NCBI GenBank assembly: GCA_035644395.1
Contig: DASQOR010000065.1
Span: 62,001-126,000, forward strand
Length of the DNA stretch: 64,000 nucleotides
DNA from: JBGPLJ01 sp035644395
GTDB lineage: Bacteria; Pseudomonadota; Gammaproteobacteria; Steroidobacterales; Steroidobacteraceae
Direction of reading: 5' to 3'
The position numbers and the translations under genes were made by a program. Shown piece by piece: positions 43,254 to 51,665 of the stretch. The notes beneath the pieces are model-generated. The model searched no databases. It worked only from the letters and a program-made list of their open reading frames with translations, and was not told where the DNA came from. How positions within the stretch are numbered: the stretch's first letter is position 1; every line of letters starts with the position of its first letter.

Positions 43254-44048
43254 ATGAAGAACTATCTCGATCTCGTCCGCCAGGTGCTCGAGCGCGGCGC
43301 GAAGAAGGCGGATCGCACCGGCACCGGCACGCTCTCGCTCTTCGGGCCGCAGCTGCGCTTCGACCTGAAGCGCGGCTTTCCGCTCGTCACGACCAAGAAG
43401 ATCCACACGCGCTCGGTGATCGGGGAGCTTCTCTGGTTCCTGCGCGGCGATACCAATGTGCGGTTCCTGCGGGAAAACGGCATCACGATCTGGGATGAGT
43501 GGGCCGACGAACAGGGCGAACTCGGCCCGGTGTATGGCAAGCAGTGGCGCTCCTGGCCGAAGCCGGACGGCGGGCACGTCGACCAGATCGCGCGGCTAAT
43601 GGAGGACATTCGCCGCAATCCCGATTCGCGGCGCCTGATGGTGAGCGCCTGGAACGTCGGCGAGCTCGACAAGATGGCCCTCGCGCCCTGCCATGTGCTG
43701 TTCCAGTTCCATGTCGCGAACGGCCGGCTTTCCTGCCAGCTCTACCAGCGGAGCGCGGACCTCTTTCTTGGGGTGCCGTTCAACGTCGCCTCCTATGCGC
43801 TCCTGACGCACATGGTGGCGCAGCAGACGGATCTCGAAGTCGGTGAATTCATCTGGACGGGCGGTGACACGCACCTGTACCTGAACCACCTCGACCAGGC
43901 GCGCTTGCAGCTCGAGCGCGAGCCCTTCCCGCTGCCAACGCTCGCTCTCAGGCGCAAGCCTTCATCCATGGTCGAGTACGCGTTCGAGGACTTCGAGATA
44001 CTGAATTACCAGAGCCATCCGGCGATCAAGGCGCCGGTCGCCGTCTGA
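43254..44048 (+). CDS. thyA: Thymidylate synthase
   Basis: 264 residues, identical in length to the E. coli enzyme. It makes dTMP from dUMP with methylene-THF. The catalytic cysteine is in LAPCHVLFQF near residue 146; DRTGTGTLSLFGPQLRFDL, LWFLRGDTN, QRSADLFLGVPFNVASYALL and the final INYQ-like LNYQSHPAIKAPVAV are conserved. It consumes the one-carbon unit made by the glycine cleavage system at 15-19 kb, a pathway link though not an operon. Confidence 0.97.
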   Translation: MKNYLDLVRQVLERGAKKADRTGTGTLSLFGPQLRFDLKRGFPLVTTKKIHTRSVIGELLWFLRGDTNVRFLRENGITIWDEWADEQGELGPVYGKQWRSWPKPDGGHVDQIARLMEDIRRNPDSRRLMVSAWNVGELDKMALAPCHVLFQFHVANGRLSCQLYQRSADLFLGVPFNVASYALLTHMVAQQTDLEVGEFIWTGGDTHLYLNHLDQARLQLEREPFPLPTLALRRKPSSMVEYAFEDFEILNYQSHPAIKAPVAV

Positions 44049-44069
44049 CAACAAGAAATCGGGGGACCC

Positions 44070-45431
44070 GTGCCAGAGTCCATACCAGTCGCCGCGCCAG
44101 CGGCCTCATCCGCCGCCAGCTCGCAGGCGTGGCCGTCGCCGCTCCAGGTGTGGGGCGGCGTCGCGCTGTTCGGCAGCACCGTGTTCTTTCTCTTCGCCAA
44201 CAACACCGTCGTTGGCCTCCTGCTGACGATGATCAAGGCGGATTTCGGGCTGAGCGACACCGGCGTGAGCTGGATCGTGGGCATGGCGGGGGTGCTGTTC
44301 GCGGCGGGCGTTTCTCTGCCGATCGCGAGACTCGTCGATCGCTTGAGCCGCAAGAAGATCATCGGCGTCGGCCTGCTGGTGGCGGGCATCGGAACGGTGG
44401 TCTGCGGCCTTTCGCGCGGATTCTGGGGGCTCCTGATCGGCCGGCTCATCGGCGGCGGCGGCGCTTCGGGCAATGGCCCGGCGGTGTACTCGATGCTCGC
44501 GGACTCCTTGCCGCCCGAGAAACTGCCGCGCGCACTCGCCTTCATGAACATCGGATTTGCGCTCAGCCGCCCGGCCGCGCTCGTCTTCGGCGGGGCGCTG
44601 ATCGCGCTCGTCGTCGCGATGCCGGAGGTGAACTTGCCGTGGATCGGGACGCTGCATCGCTGGCAGATCGTATTCCTGTGCCTCGCGATCCCGGAGATCC
44701 TGCTCGGCATCCTCGCGCTGACGTTTCTGCACGAACCGCGGCGCCGCGGCTTGCCGAGCGCCGATGTCATACCGCTGCCCGATGTCTTCCGCTACCTGTG
44801 GGAGCACCGCCGGGCGTTTGCACCGATGTTCGGCGGCCTGATGCTCAATTCGCTGGCCTACGGAATATCGGCCTGGGAGCCGGCGTTCTACCAGCGGACC
44901 TACGGCTGGTCGCCGGCGCAGTACGGCGTGATCGCGGGCTCGATCCAGTTCTTCCTGGCGCCGGCGTTCATGCTGGCGAGCGGGTTCCTGGCGGAGTGGC
45001 TCGCGAAGAAGGGTCACGACGACGCCAACATGCGCGTCGTCTACTACGGCATGCTGCTGCACCTGCCGTTTGCGATTGTCTACCCGCTGCTGCCGGATCC
45101 GCACTGGGTGGTCGTGATCGCCTCGATCAATACCTGCATTTCGGGGTCGCTCGGCGTTCCGCAAAACGCCGCCCTCCAGGTCATCCTCCCGAACCGGATG
45201 CGCGGTATCATCACGGCGCTGTACCTGCTGACCTTCACGCTGATCGGATTCGGGCTCGGCCCCACCGTGCTGGCGCTCATTACCAATTACGTCATTGGCG
45301 ATGAGAGCAGGATCCGGTATTCGATCGTGATGCTGCAGGTCCTGGTGGGCCCGCTCGCCACGTACATCTTCTGGCGCGGAATCAAGCCTTATGCCGAGGA
45401 GTACGGCCGATTCAAACGACTGAGCACATGA
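44070..45431 (+). CDS. MFS transporter
   Basis: 453 residues from GTG, twelve predicted membrane segments. The first A-like loop RLVDRLSRKKIIG near residue 93 and the following RLIGGGGASGNGPAVYSMLAD are typical of the major facilitator superfamily. The relatives I recognise are the sugar-acid/aromatic-acid anion cotransporter group, but the substrate cannot be read from the sequence. The stop overlaps the SET-domain gene start by four bases. Confidence 0.88.
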   Translation: MPESIPVAAPAASSAASSQAWPSPLQVWGGVALFGSTVFFLFANNTVVGLLLTMIKADFGLSDTGVSWIVGMAGVLFAAGVSLPIARLVDRLSRKKIIGVGLLVAGIGTVVCGLSRGFWGLLIGRLIGGGGASGNGPAVYSMLADSLPPEKLPRALAFMNIGFALSRPAALVFGGALIALVVAMPEVNLPWIGTLHRWQIVFLCLAIPEILLGILALTFLHEPRRRGLPSADVIPLPDVFRYLWEHRRAFAPMFGGLMLNSLAYGISAWEPAFYQRTYGWSPAQYGVIAGSIQFFLAPAFMLASGFLAEWLAKKGHDDANMRVVYYGMLLHLPFAIVYPLLPDPHWVVVIASINTCISGSLGVPQNAALQVILPNRMRGIITALYLLTFTLIGFGLGPTVLALITNYVIGDESRIRYSIVMLQVLVGPLATYIFWRGIKPYAEEYGRFKRLST

Positions 45432-45892
45432 AACCCGCCTCCGGAGAGTCCATTCCGCTCGTCGAAGTGCGGGATTCCGCGATCCATGGCCGCGGCGTCT
45501 TCGCGCTGCGTCGCATCGAGAAGGGCGCGCGCGTCATCGAATACGTCGGCGAGCGCATCTCCCACGAGGAAGCGGACCGCCGCTACGAAGATCGTCCCGA
45601 GTCGGACAACCACACGTTCCTCTTCATCGTCGACAAGCGCACGGTGATCGACGCGGGCGTCGGCGGCAACGAGGCGCGCTACATCAACCACGCCTGCGAC
45701 CCGAACTGCGAGACCGTGATCGAGCAGCGGCGCATCTTCATCGAAGCGCTGCGCGACATCGAGCCGGGCGAAGAGCTCAACTACGACTACCAGATCCAGC
45801 GCGAGGACGACGATCCGCCGAATGTCGACGAGATCTGGGCCTGCCGCTGCGGCACCCGGGCCTGCCGCGGCACGATGCTCGGCGAAGCCTGA
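45428..45892 (+). CDS. SET-domain protein-lysine methyltransferase-like
   Basis: 154 residues, a compact SET domain. The N-terminal GRGVFALRRIEKGARVIEYVGE, the AdoMet/pseudoknot motif RYINHACDPNC near residue 87, EELNYDYQI near 116, and a post-SET-like cysteine set (ACRCGTRACRG at the end) are present. With the NHACDPNC cysteine these could bind zinc, as in eukaryotic histone methyltransferases. Bacterial copies methylate diverse proteins; the target here is unknown. It is translationally coupled to the MFS transporter. Confidence 0.88.
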   Translation: MKPASGESIPLVEVRDSAIHGRGVFALRRIEKGARVIEYVGERISHEEADRRYEDRPESDNHTFLFIVDKRTVIDAGVGGNEARYINHACDPNCETVIEQRRIFIEALRDIEPGEELNYDYQIQREDDDPPNVDEIWACRCGTRACRGTMLGEA

Positions 45893-45896
45893 CCCG

Positions 45897-46342
45897 ATGG
45901 TCTCGGGACGCTTCATCGTGCTCGCCGCGCTCGTAGCGGCTGCCGGCGCAACGATTGCCGCGGCCGCGCAGGCGCAGGGCAAGTCGCCGCAGAAGAAAAT
46001 CTCGCCGGAGGCCTTCCAGGCGCAGATGAAGGCGAAGCAGGAAGCCTGCAAGGGCGACCAGAAGTGCCTCATGCCGGTCGCCATGGACGCCTCGAAGATG
46101 ATGCAGAACGTCGACATGAGCGGCGGGCGGCCGGCGGCCGCAAGCAGGACATGGGCACCGACATCCACTACGGCTACGGTTCCGACTGGGTCAACGGGCA
46201 GTTGAACTCCCATCAGCCGTCGGGGTCACGAACCGTCACCCAGAAGATGGGCACCCCCGGAGGCGGGCACCGCGATCTCGGCGCGACCACGGGGACGGCG
46301 ACCATCACGGTCACCTGGAAATGGAAAGACGTCGCGAACTGA
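45897..46342 (+). pseudogene. Small exported protein gene interrupted by an apparent frameshift
   Basis: From ATG 45897 a signal peptide (VLAALVAAAGATIAAAAQA) and a mature part with a CysX5Cys pair (EACKGDQKC) run to about 46130 in one frame. From there the codon pattern (high third-position GC) continues in another frame, giving DMGTDIHYGYGSDWVNGQ and ending WKWKDVAN at 46342. The first frame meanwhile loses its codon bias and stops at 46205. A single-base change in the GC-rich stretch near 46125-46145 would restore one protein of about 148 residues. This may be a sequencing error, real decay or, less likely, programmed slippage. It lies five bases after the SET gene and three before the beta-propeller gene. 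Function unknown. Confidence 0.6.
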
Positions 46343-46344
46343 CG

Positions 46345-47574
46345 ATGCGCCGGGCCGTTGCGATTGCAGTCAGCGCGATTCTTTGCGCGGCTGGAGCGCA
46401 TGCCGAGGCCCGCTGGGAGATCCTCAACCACGAGGCCCGCGACGCCGTCAAGGCAGGTGACTACGGCAAGCTCCGTTCAACGCTGATCGAGTTGAGCCCG
46501 CTGATGCCGGGGAACGTGCGCATCGTCTACAACCTCGCGGCCAGCAATTCCATGCTGCAGGATCCGGCGCACGCGCTCGATGGACTCGGGCGGCTGTGCC
46601 GGATGGGCGTGATCTTCGACCTCGAGGCCGATTCGGATTTCGCGCCGCTCAGATCCTCGCCGCAGTTTGCCGAGGCGCTCGCGTGCATGACGAAGAGCGG
46701 CGAGCCCGTTACGCATGCGCGCCTCGCGCTCATGCTGCCCGGCACGGACCTGCTGCCCGAGGATCTTGCCTACGACGCGCACAGCCGGCGGTTTCTCGTG
46801 AGCAGCATCCGCGGCAACCGCATCCTGGATTCCGCGGGGAAAACCTTCGCGACGTCGGAGTGGCCGGTACTCGCGCTCGCGATCGATGCGAAGCGGCGGA
46901 CGCTCTGGGCAACGACCGGCTGGTTGCCTCAATGCGATGAATGCCGGCCGCAGGACAAGGACAAGAGCGCGCTCGTCGGCTTCAATCTCGACACTGGCGC
47001 AGTGATCCGGCGCGTGCCGTCGCCCGTGCCGGGCCTGCTCGGCGACATGACCATCGGTCGCTCCGGAGATCTCTTCGTTTCGGAGGGAGCGCACGGCGCG
47101 GTTTTCCATCTGCGCTCCGGAAGCCTGGCGCTCGAACGGCTCGATGTGGATGGGGAATTCGCATCGCCCCAGCAGCCGGCACTGTCGGCGGACGAGCAGA
47201 CCCTCTATGTCGCCGACTACCTGCGCGGCATTGCGGCCATCAACCTCGCGAGCAAGGCGGTGACCTGGCTCGAGCCGGGCCCCAATGTCGCATTGAGCGG
47301 CATCGATGGCCTGCAGCGGTCCGGAAACTTCTTCATCGCCGTGCAGAACGGCACGAATCCCGCGCGCATCGTGCGCATGCCGCTGGACCTCAAGAGCCAG
47401 GAGATCCTGGAAGCGAACTGGGCAGGCCTCGGCGACCCGACACACGGCATCGTCGTCGGGCACGACTACTACTTCATGGCGAATACCGGCTGGAACGCGT
47501 ACGAGGAGAGCGGGCGCAAGCGGGCGGGCAGCGCTCCGGTCGATTCGTCGATCTGGAAATTGCCGCTCGACTAG
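46345..47574 (+). CDS. Exported beta-propeller (SMP-30/NHL-like) protein
   Basis: 409 residues. The signal peptide ends at AGAHAEA (residue about 21), a helical TPR-like region follows (about 25-110), then a propeller of six-bladed SMP-30 type: LPEDLAYDAHSRRFLVSSIRGNRI, LGDMTIGRSGDLFVSEGAHGAVF, LSADEQTLYVADYLRGIAAI and similar blades. A CDEC motif lies between two blades. Periplasmic, substrate unknown. I chose ATG 46345 since it begins the signal peptide. The stop shares CTAG with the convergent acetyltransferase gene. Confidence 0.78.
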   Translation: MRRAVAIAVSAILCAAGAHAEARWEILNHEARDAVKAGDYGKLRSTLIELSPLMPGNVRIVYNLAASNSMLQDPAHALDGLGRLCRMGVIFDLEADSDFAPLRSSPQFAEALACMTKSGEPVTHARLALMLPGTDLLPEDLAYDAHSRRFLVSSIRGNRILDSAGKTFATSEWPVLALAIDAKRRTLWATTGWLPQCDECRPQDKDKSALVGFNLDTGAVIRRVPSPVPGLLGDMTIGRSGDLFVSEGAHGAVFHLRSGSLALERLDVDGEFASPQQPALSADEQTLYVADYLRGIAAINLASKAVTWLEPGPNVALSGIDGLQRSGNFFIAVQNGTNPARIVRMPLDLKSQEILEANWAGLGDPTHGIVVGHDYYFMANTGWNAYEESGRKRAGSAPVDSSIWKLPLD

Positions 47575-48029
47575 GGCAAGAGTTCCATTTCCACCCGGTG
47601 CATGCCGGGTCCCCAGCCGTCCGGTGTCGTCTTGATTTCCTTCGCGCCGAACTTGGTGAAAAAGGGCGCGGACTTCTGGCTCGCGGCGATCGTGAGCCTC
47701 GCCTTGAGCTTCTTCGCGCCATTGATCGTGCGCGTCATGATCACGTGACCGATTCCATGCCGCTGTGCGGCCTTCGCGACCAGGATCCAGCGCAGGCTCA
47801 TCACGCCCTTGCCTTCGAGAATGAGCCCATAGCCGCCGGCGACGCGGCCGTTCGACACGCACACGCAGTAGTCGTCGGCGGAGCGCTCGAGAAACGTGCT
47901 GAAGCCGGCGCGTTCATTCGGCGCGAAGAACTCGGGACAGTTCTCGTCGAAGATCGCGAGGCAGGCGTCGCGATCGGCCGCTTCATAGGGGCGAAAACCG
48001 GCAGGTGGCAACGTCACTTCACTTTCCAT
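47571..48029 (-). CDS. GNAT family N-acetyltransferase
   Basis: 152 residues. FRPYEAADRDACLAIFDENCPEFF is a GNAT N-terminus, and the acetyl-CoA-binding region ILVAKAAQRHGIGHVIM near residue 85 has the R/QxxGxG/A form. The substrate is unknown. Start at 48029 is preferred; an ATG five codons earlier is possible. Confidence 0.85.
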   Translation of the reverse strand: MESEVTLPPAGFRPYEAADRDACLAIFDENCPEFFAPNERAGFSTFLERSADDYCVCVSNGRVAGGYGLILEGKGVMSLRWILVAKAAQRHGIGHVIMTRTINGAKKLKARLTIAASQKSAPFFTKFGAKEIKTTPDGWGPGMHRVEMELLP

Positions 48030-48109
48030 CCCGGGCGGGAGCAAAATCCCGCGGCGCTACCGACACTATAGAACCAAAAGCAGGGTTCGGACACGCCAGG
48101 GGAGGCACG

Positions 48110-49969
48110 ATGAGTCACGGAATCACCCGCCGCGATTTTCTCGACGGCGTCGCGCTCACCATCGCCGCCGGCCTCGCGCCCCAGGACCTGTTCGCCGCGC
48201 AAGCCGTGGCCTATCCGCCCGCGCTCACGGGAGACCGCGGCAGCACGCCCGCCGCCTATCTCATCGGGCACTCGGTGCGGGACGGCAAGCGCTTCGATCC
48301 GTCGAAACTCGCGGCCGACGAGACCGTCGATCTCCTCGTCGTCGGCAGCGGCATCAGCGGCCTCGCGGCGGCGCATTTCTACCGTGCCTCGCATCCGAAG
48401 GCGCGCGTCCTCATCCTCGAAAATCACGACGAATTCGGCGGCCACGCGCGACGCAACGAATTCACGGTGGGCGGCCGGCAGCTCATCGGCTACGGCGGGA
48501 GCGAGGCGATCCAGTCGCCGAAGTCCGAGTGGAGCAAGACGGCAAGCGGCCTGCTGGTGACGCTCGGCATCCAGGTCGATCGCTTCAACACCGCGTTCAA
48601 CCGGTCGCTGTATCCGGGGCTCGGGCTCTCGCGCGCGCTCTTCTTCAAGAAGGACACCTTCGGCGCGGACAAGCTCGTGACCGGCGATCCGACCCGCATG
48701 GTCGCGGACGATATCCCGCCCGATCGCATGAATGCGCGCAGCGTCGCGGCATTCGTCGCCGATTTTCCGCTGCCCGCGGAACAGAAACAGAAGATCGTGG
48801 CGCTCTACACCGAAAAGCGCGACGTGCTGAAGGGCAAGACCAACGAGGAGAAAGAGGATTTTCTCTGGACGCTGAGCTATCGCGACTTCGTCATGAAGCG
48901 CTGGGGCTTGAGCGACCTCGCGGCGAAGTCCTTCCAGGGGCGGAGCAATGACTTCTTCGCCATCGGTGTCGACGCAGTGCCGGCGCACGACGCCATGGAC
49001 ACGGGTTACCCCGGCTTCCAGGGGCTTGGCCTCACGCTGAGCGATGAGGCGAAGGCCGAGATCGACGATCCGTACATCTATCACTTCCCGGACGGCAACG
49101 CGTCGATTGCGCGTTCGCTCGTGCGCAAGCTCATTCCGGCCGTTGCGCCCGGCACGACGATGGATGACATCGTTACGGCGAAATTCGACTACACGAAACT
49201 CGACGAAGCGAACGCGCCGGTGCGGCTGCGCCTGAACAGCACCGTGGTGAGTCTCAAGAATCTGCCGTCGGGTCTCGTCGACGTCGGCTATGTCGCGGGC
49301 CCCGGTCTGCACCGCGTGCAGGCCAAGCGCGCGATCTACGCGGGCTACGGCATGATGCTGCCCTACATCTGCCCGGACGTCGGCAAGAAGCAGCACGAGG
49401 CGCTGTCGGCGGGCGTGAAGGCGCCGCTGGTCTACGTGAATGTCGCGGTCAACAACTGGCAGCCCTGGGCGAAGCTCAAGGTGCACGAGATCACGAACCC
49501 GATGGGCTTCTTTTCGCGCCTGAAGCTCGATTACCCGGTGAGTCTCGGCAGCTACCAGTGTTCCTCGAAGCCCGAGCAGCCGATTCTTCTGCATCTCGTG
49601 CACGTGCCGACGGTGCCGATTGCCGGGCTCGATCAGCGCGCGGCCTGGCGCGCCGCCCGCGCGGTGCTCTATGCGATGCCGTTCTCGGAATTCGAGAAAC
49701 AGGTGCGCGATGAACTGACGCGCATGCTCGGCGGCGGAGGTTTCAATGCCGACCGCGACATCGCGGGCATCACGGTGAATCGCTGGGGGCACGGCTACGC
49801 GTACGGCATCAATACGCTGTGGGATGAAGAGCCGGAACCGCCCGTATACGAGATCGCGCGCAAGAAAATCGGCCATCTCGCGATCGCGGGCTCCGACGCC
49901 GTGTGGCAGGCCTATGCCCACGCAGCGATCGACGAGGCGCATCGCGCGGTCGGAGAGATCTCGGCCTGA
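48110..49969 (+). CDS. Tat-exported FAD-dependent amine oxidoreductase (spermidine dehydrogenase-like)
   Basis: 619 residues. A twin-arginine signal (ITRRDFLDGVALTIAAGL) begins near residue 5. The FAD domain shows VVGSGISGLAAAHFYR near 80, the following ENHDEFGGHARRNEF, and the C-terminal IAGSDAVWQAYAHAAIDEAHRA. The overall pattern fits the spermidine dehydrogenase (SpdH) group of periplasmic flavoproteins; other amine or alcohol substrates are possible. ATG has GGGGAGG eight bases upstream, and TATAGA about 40 bases upstream could be its -10. The polyamine link to the decarboxylase at 34 kb is a guess. Confidence 0.82.
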   Translation: MSHGITRRDFLDGVALTIAAGLAPQDLFAAQAVAYPPALTGDRGSTPAAYLIGHSVRDGKRFDPSKLAADETVDLLVVGSGISGLAAAHFYRASHPKARVLILENHDEFGGHARRNEFTVGGRQLIGYGGSEAIQSPKSEWSKTASGLLVTLGIQVDRFNTAFNRSLYPGLGLSRALFFKKDTFGADKLVTGDPTRMVADDIPPDRMNARSVAAFVADFPLPAEQKQKIVALYTEKRDVLKGKTNEEKEDFLWTLSYRDFVMKRWGLSDLAAKSFQGRSNDFFAIGVDAVPAHDAMDTGYPGFQGLGLTLSDEAKAEIDDPYIYHFPDGNASIARSLVRKLIPAVAPGTTMDDIVTAKFDYTKLDEANAPVRLRLNSTVVSLKNLPSGLVDVGYVAGPGLHRVQAKRAIYAGYGMMLPYICPDVGKKQHEALSAGVKAPLVYVNVAVNNWQPWAKLKVHEITNPMGFFSRLKLDYPVSLGSYQCSSKPEQPILLHLVHVPTVPIAGLDQRAAWRAARAVLYAMPFSEFEKQVRDELTRMLGGGGFNADRDIAGITVNRWGHGYAYGINTLWDEEPEPPVYEIARKKIGHLAIAGSDAVWQAYAHAAIDEAHRAVGEISA

Positions 49970-50007
49970 GCATCCGCGTCGTAGGAAAAGTCCCGCGCGG
50001 CGCATCC

Positions 50008-51639
50008 TCACTGAGTGGCAGGCGTCTCAGCGCTTGCGACGTCCGCGCGCCGACCGGTCAGCTGCCAGCGGATGAGCGAAACGGGAATCACGCCTGCGCC
50101 GTTGAACTCGTCGAAGAAGCGCCGCATCGTGAAGTCCTTGCCGAGCTGGTGCGAGCGCACGCGGATCAGCTCCTCGATCATCGCCTTGCCCGTCACGTAG
50201 CTCGTGCCGTAGGTCGGCTGGCGCAGGTACAGCTGCTGCTCGAAGCCGAGCAGGTCGAGTTCGGGATGCATCCAGCCGCGCGGCGTCCATTCGACCTGGA
50301 AGGCCTTTGCCTGCTGGATGTCGAACTCGTTCGCCTGGCTGTAGAGCGAGGCGAGGCCGCGCGCGCAGCGTTGCGCCAGCATGATCCAGACGACTTCGCG
50401 GGCCCGTGGATTGTCGTCGTAGTAGCCCATGTGCAGGATCAGTTCTTCCATCGCCGTCGCCATGCCCTCGGCGCGGTTGTCCCAGATGTTGAAGTCGAGA
50501 GCGCCGCGGCGGATCGGGCTCGGATTTGGCGCGTTCACCATCCAGGCGTGGTCGAACCAGTGATAGAAGTGCGCGTAAAGCGCCATCGGCTCGTGATGGC
50601 TCACGATGGAGAAGAAATTGCGCTGCTCCGGCGCCACGTACGGATCGATGTGCGCGCGCATCGCCGGATCGAGATACTCCGCAATCGTCAGGATGTCCTT
50701 GTCCCTGAGCCAGGCCATGTACTTGCTGACGGCGGCCTCGCCGCGTTGGCGGTGAACTTCCGCATTCGCGTCGGGCACAAGTTCCGGCAATCCCCGGTTG
50801 CGCTCCTCCTCGAGACGGAGCGAGGCGTGCGCGCGCGCGAGCTCGCGTTTCAGGAGCGTCACTTCCTCATCCCAGCTCATCGGAACGAGGAACACGTTCT
50901 GCAATGCCCAGGTGTAGTGCTCCTTGCCGACGCCCGACGGCCCGGTCTTCGACGGTGCCTGGCTCTCGAGCCAGCCGATGAAGTCCTGCGTCGCCTGCTT
51001 CGCGGCGCTGATCGACTTCTTCAGTTCCGGACCCGACTTCGACGCCGTCGTGGCAAGGGCATCGAGGTCCGCTACCTGGGTTTTCATCGTCCCCGTGCCC
51101 GTGATCCAAAGATCGCGGGCATTGCCGGTCAGATTGAGCCGCGCCTGCCTGAGGAGCGGGGCAATGTTGTCGATCTGCTTCGCAAGTTTCCTCTCGTCCG
51201 CGTGCGACAGCGGGAACGAATACATCCACAGTTCGACGACATCGTGATGCGTCGGCCCCTCATGCGCGGGCGTATCGCTTTTTTCCGTCCAGATCGACTT
51301 GTAGTACGCCGGGTCGCGCTCCCAGGGCTTGAGCACGCGAAAGTCGAACTCCATGCCGTTGAGCTCGGCGCGCACGAGCGCGAAGTCCACCTGCTGGTCG
51401 ACCGGCCAGGAGTGTGGGTCGATCCGGGTGAGGCGCGCCTGAAAGGCCTTGAGCGTCGCGAAGCGCGTAGCAGCCGTTGCCGCCGTGTAGTCCGGCGCTC
51501 CGTCGCGCAATGGCGGACGTTCGAAGGCCTGCCACTCGGCAAACAGCGCGGTGAGGTCCTGGTAGCTTGCCGACGGCGAGGCGCCGGCCCCGAGCGAGAT
51601 CGTGTTGGCCATGAGGAGTATCCCGATGAGAGTTTTCAT
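50008..51639 (-). CDS. Exported DUF885-like protein lacking the metal motif
   Basis: 543 residues with a signal peptide (LIGILLMANTISLGAGA). The C-terminal third matches DUF885 (QPTYGTSYVTGKAMIEELIRVRSHQLG, FFDEFNGAGVIPVSLIRWQ), but where relatives, including the paralogue at 13048-14811, have HExxPGHH this one reads AMEELILHMGYYDD. Catalysis of the expected type is therefore doubtful; it could be a pseudoenzyme or have another active site. It lies downstream of the M28 peptidase gene with 26 bases between and is probably co-transcribed. Confidence 0.75.
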   Translation of the reverse strand: MKTLIGILLMANTISLGAGASPSASYQDLTALFAEWQAFERPPLRDGAPDYTAATAATRFATLKAFQARLTRIDPHSWPVDQQVDFALVRAELNGMEFDFRVLKPWERDPAYYKSIWTEKSDTPAHEGPTHHDVVELWMYSFPLSHADERKLAKQIDNIAPLLRQARLNLTGNARDLWITGTGTMKTQVADLDALATTASKSGPELKKSISAAKQATQDFIGWLESQAPSKTGPSGVGKEHYTWALQNVFLVPMSWDEEVTLLKRELARAHASLRLEEERNRGLPELVPDANAEVHRQRGEAAVSKYMAWLRDKDILTIAEYLDPAMRAHIDPYVAPEQRNFFSIVSHHEPMALYAHFYHWFDHAWMVNAPNPSPIRRGALDFNIWDNRAEGMATAMEELILHMGYYDDNPRAREVVWIMLAQRCARGLASLYSQANEFDIQQAKAFQVEWTPRGWMHPELDLLGFEQQLYLRQPTYGTSYVTGKAMIEELIRVRSHQLGKDFTMRRFFDEFNGAGVIPVSLIRWQLTGRRADVASAETPATQ

Positions 51640-51665
51640 GTGACGGCCCGGTCTCATGTGCGGTT

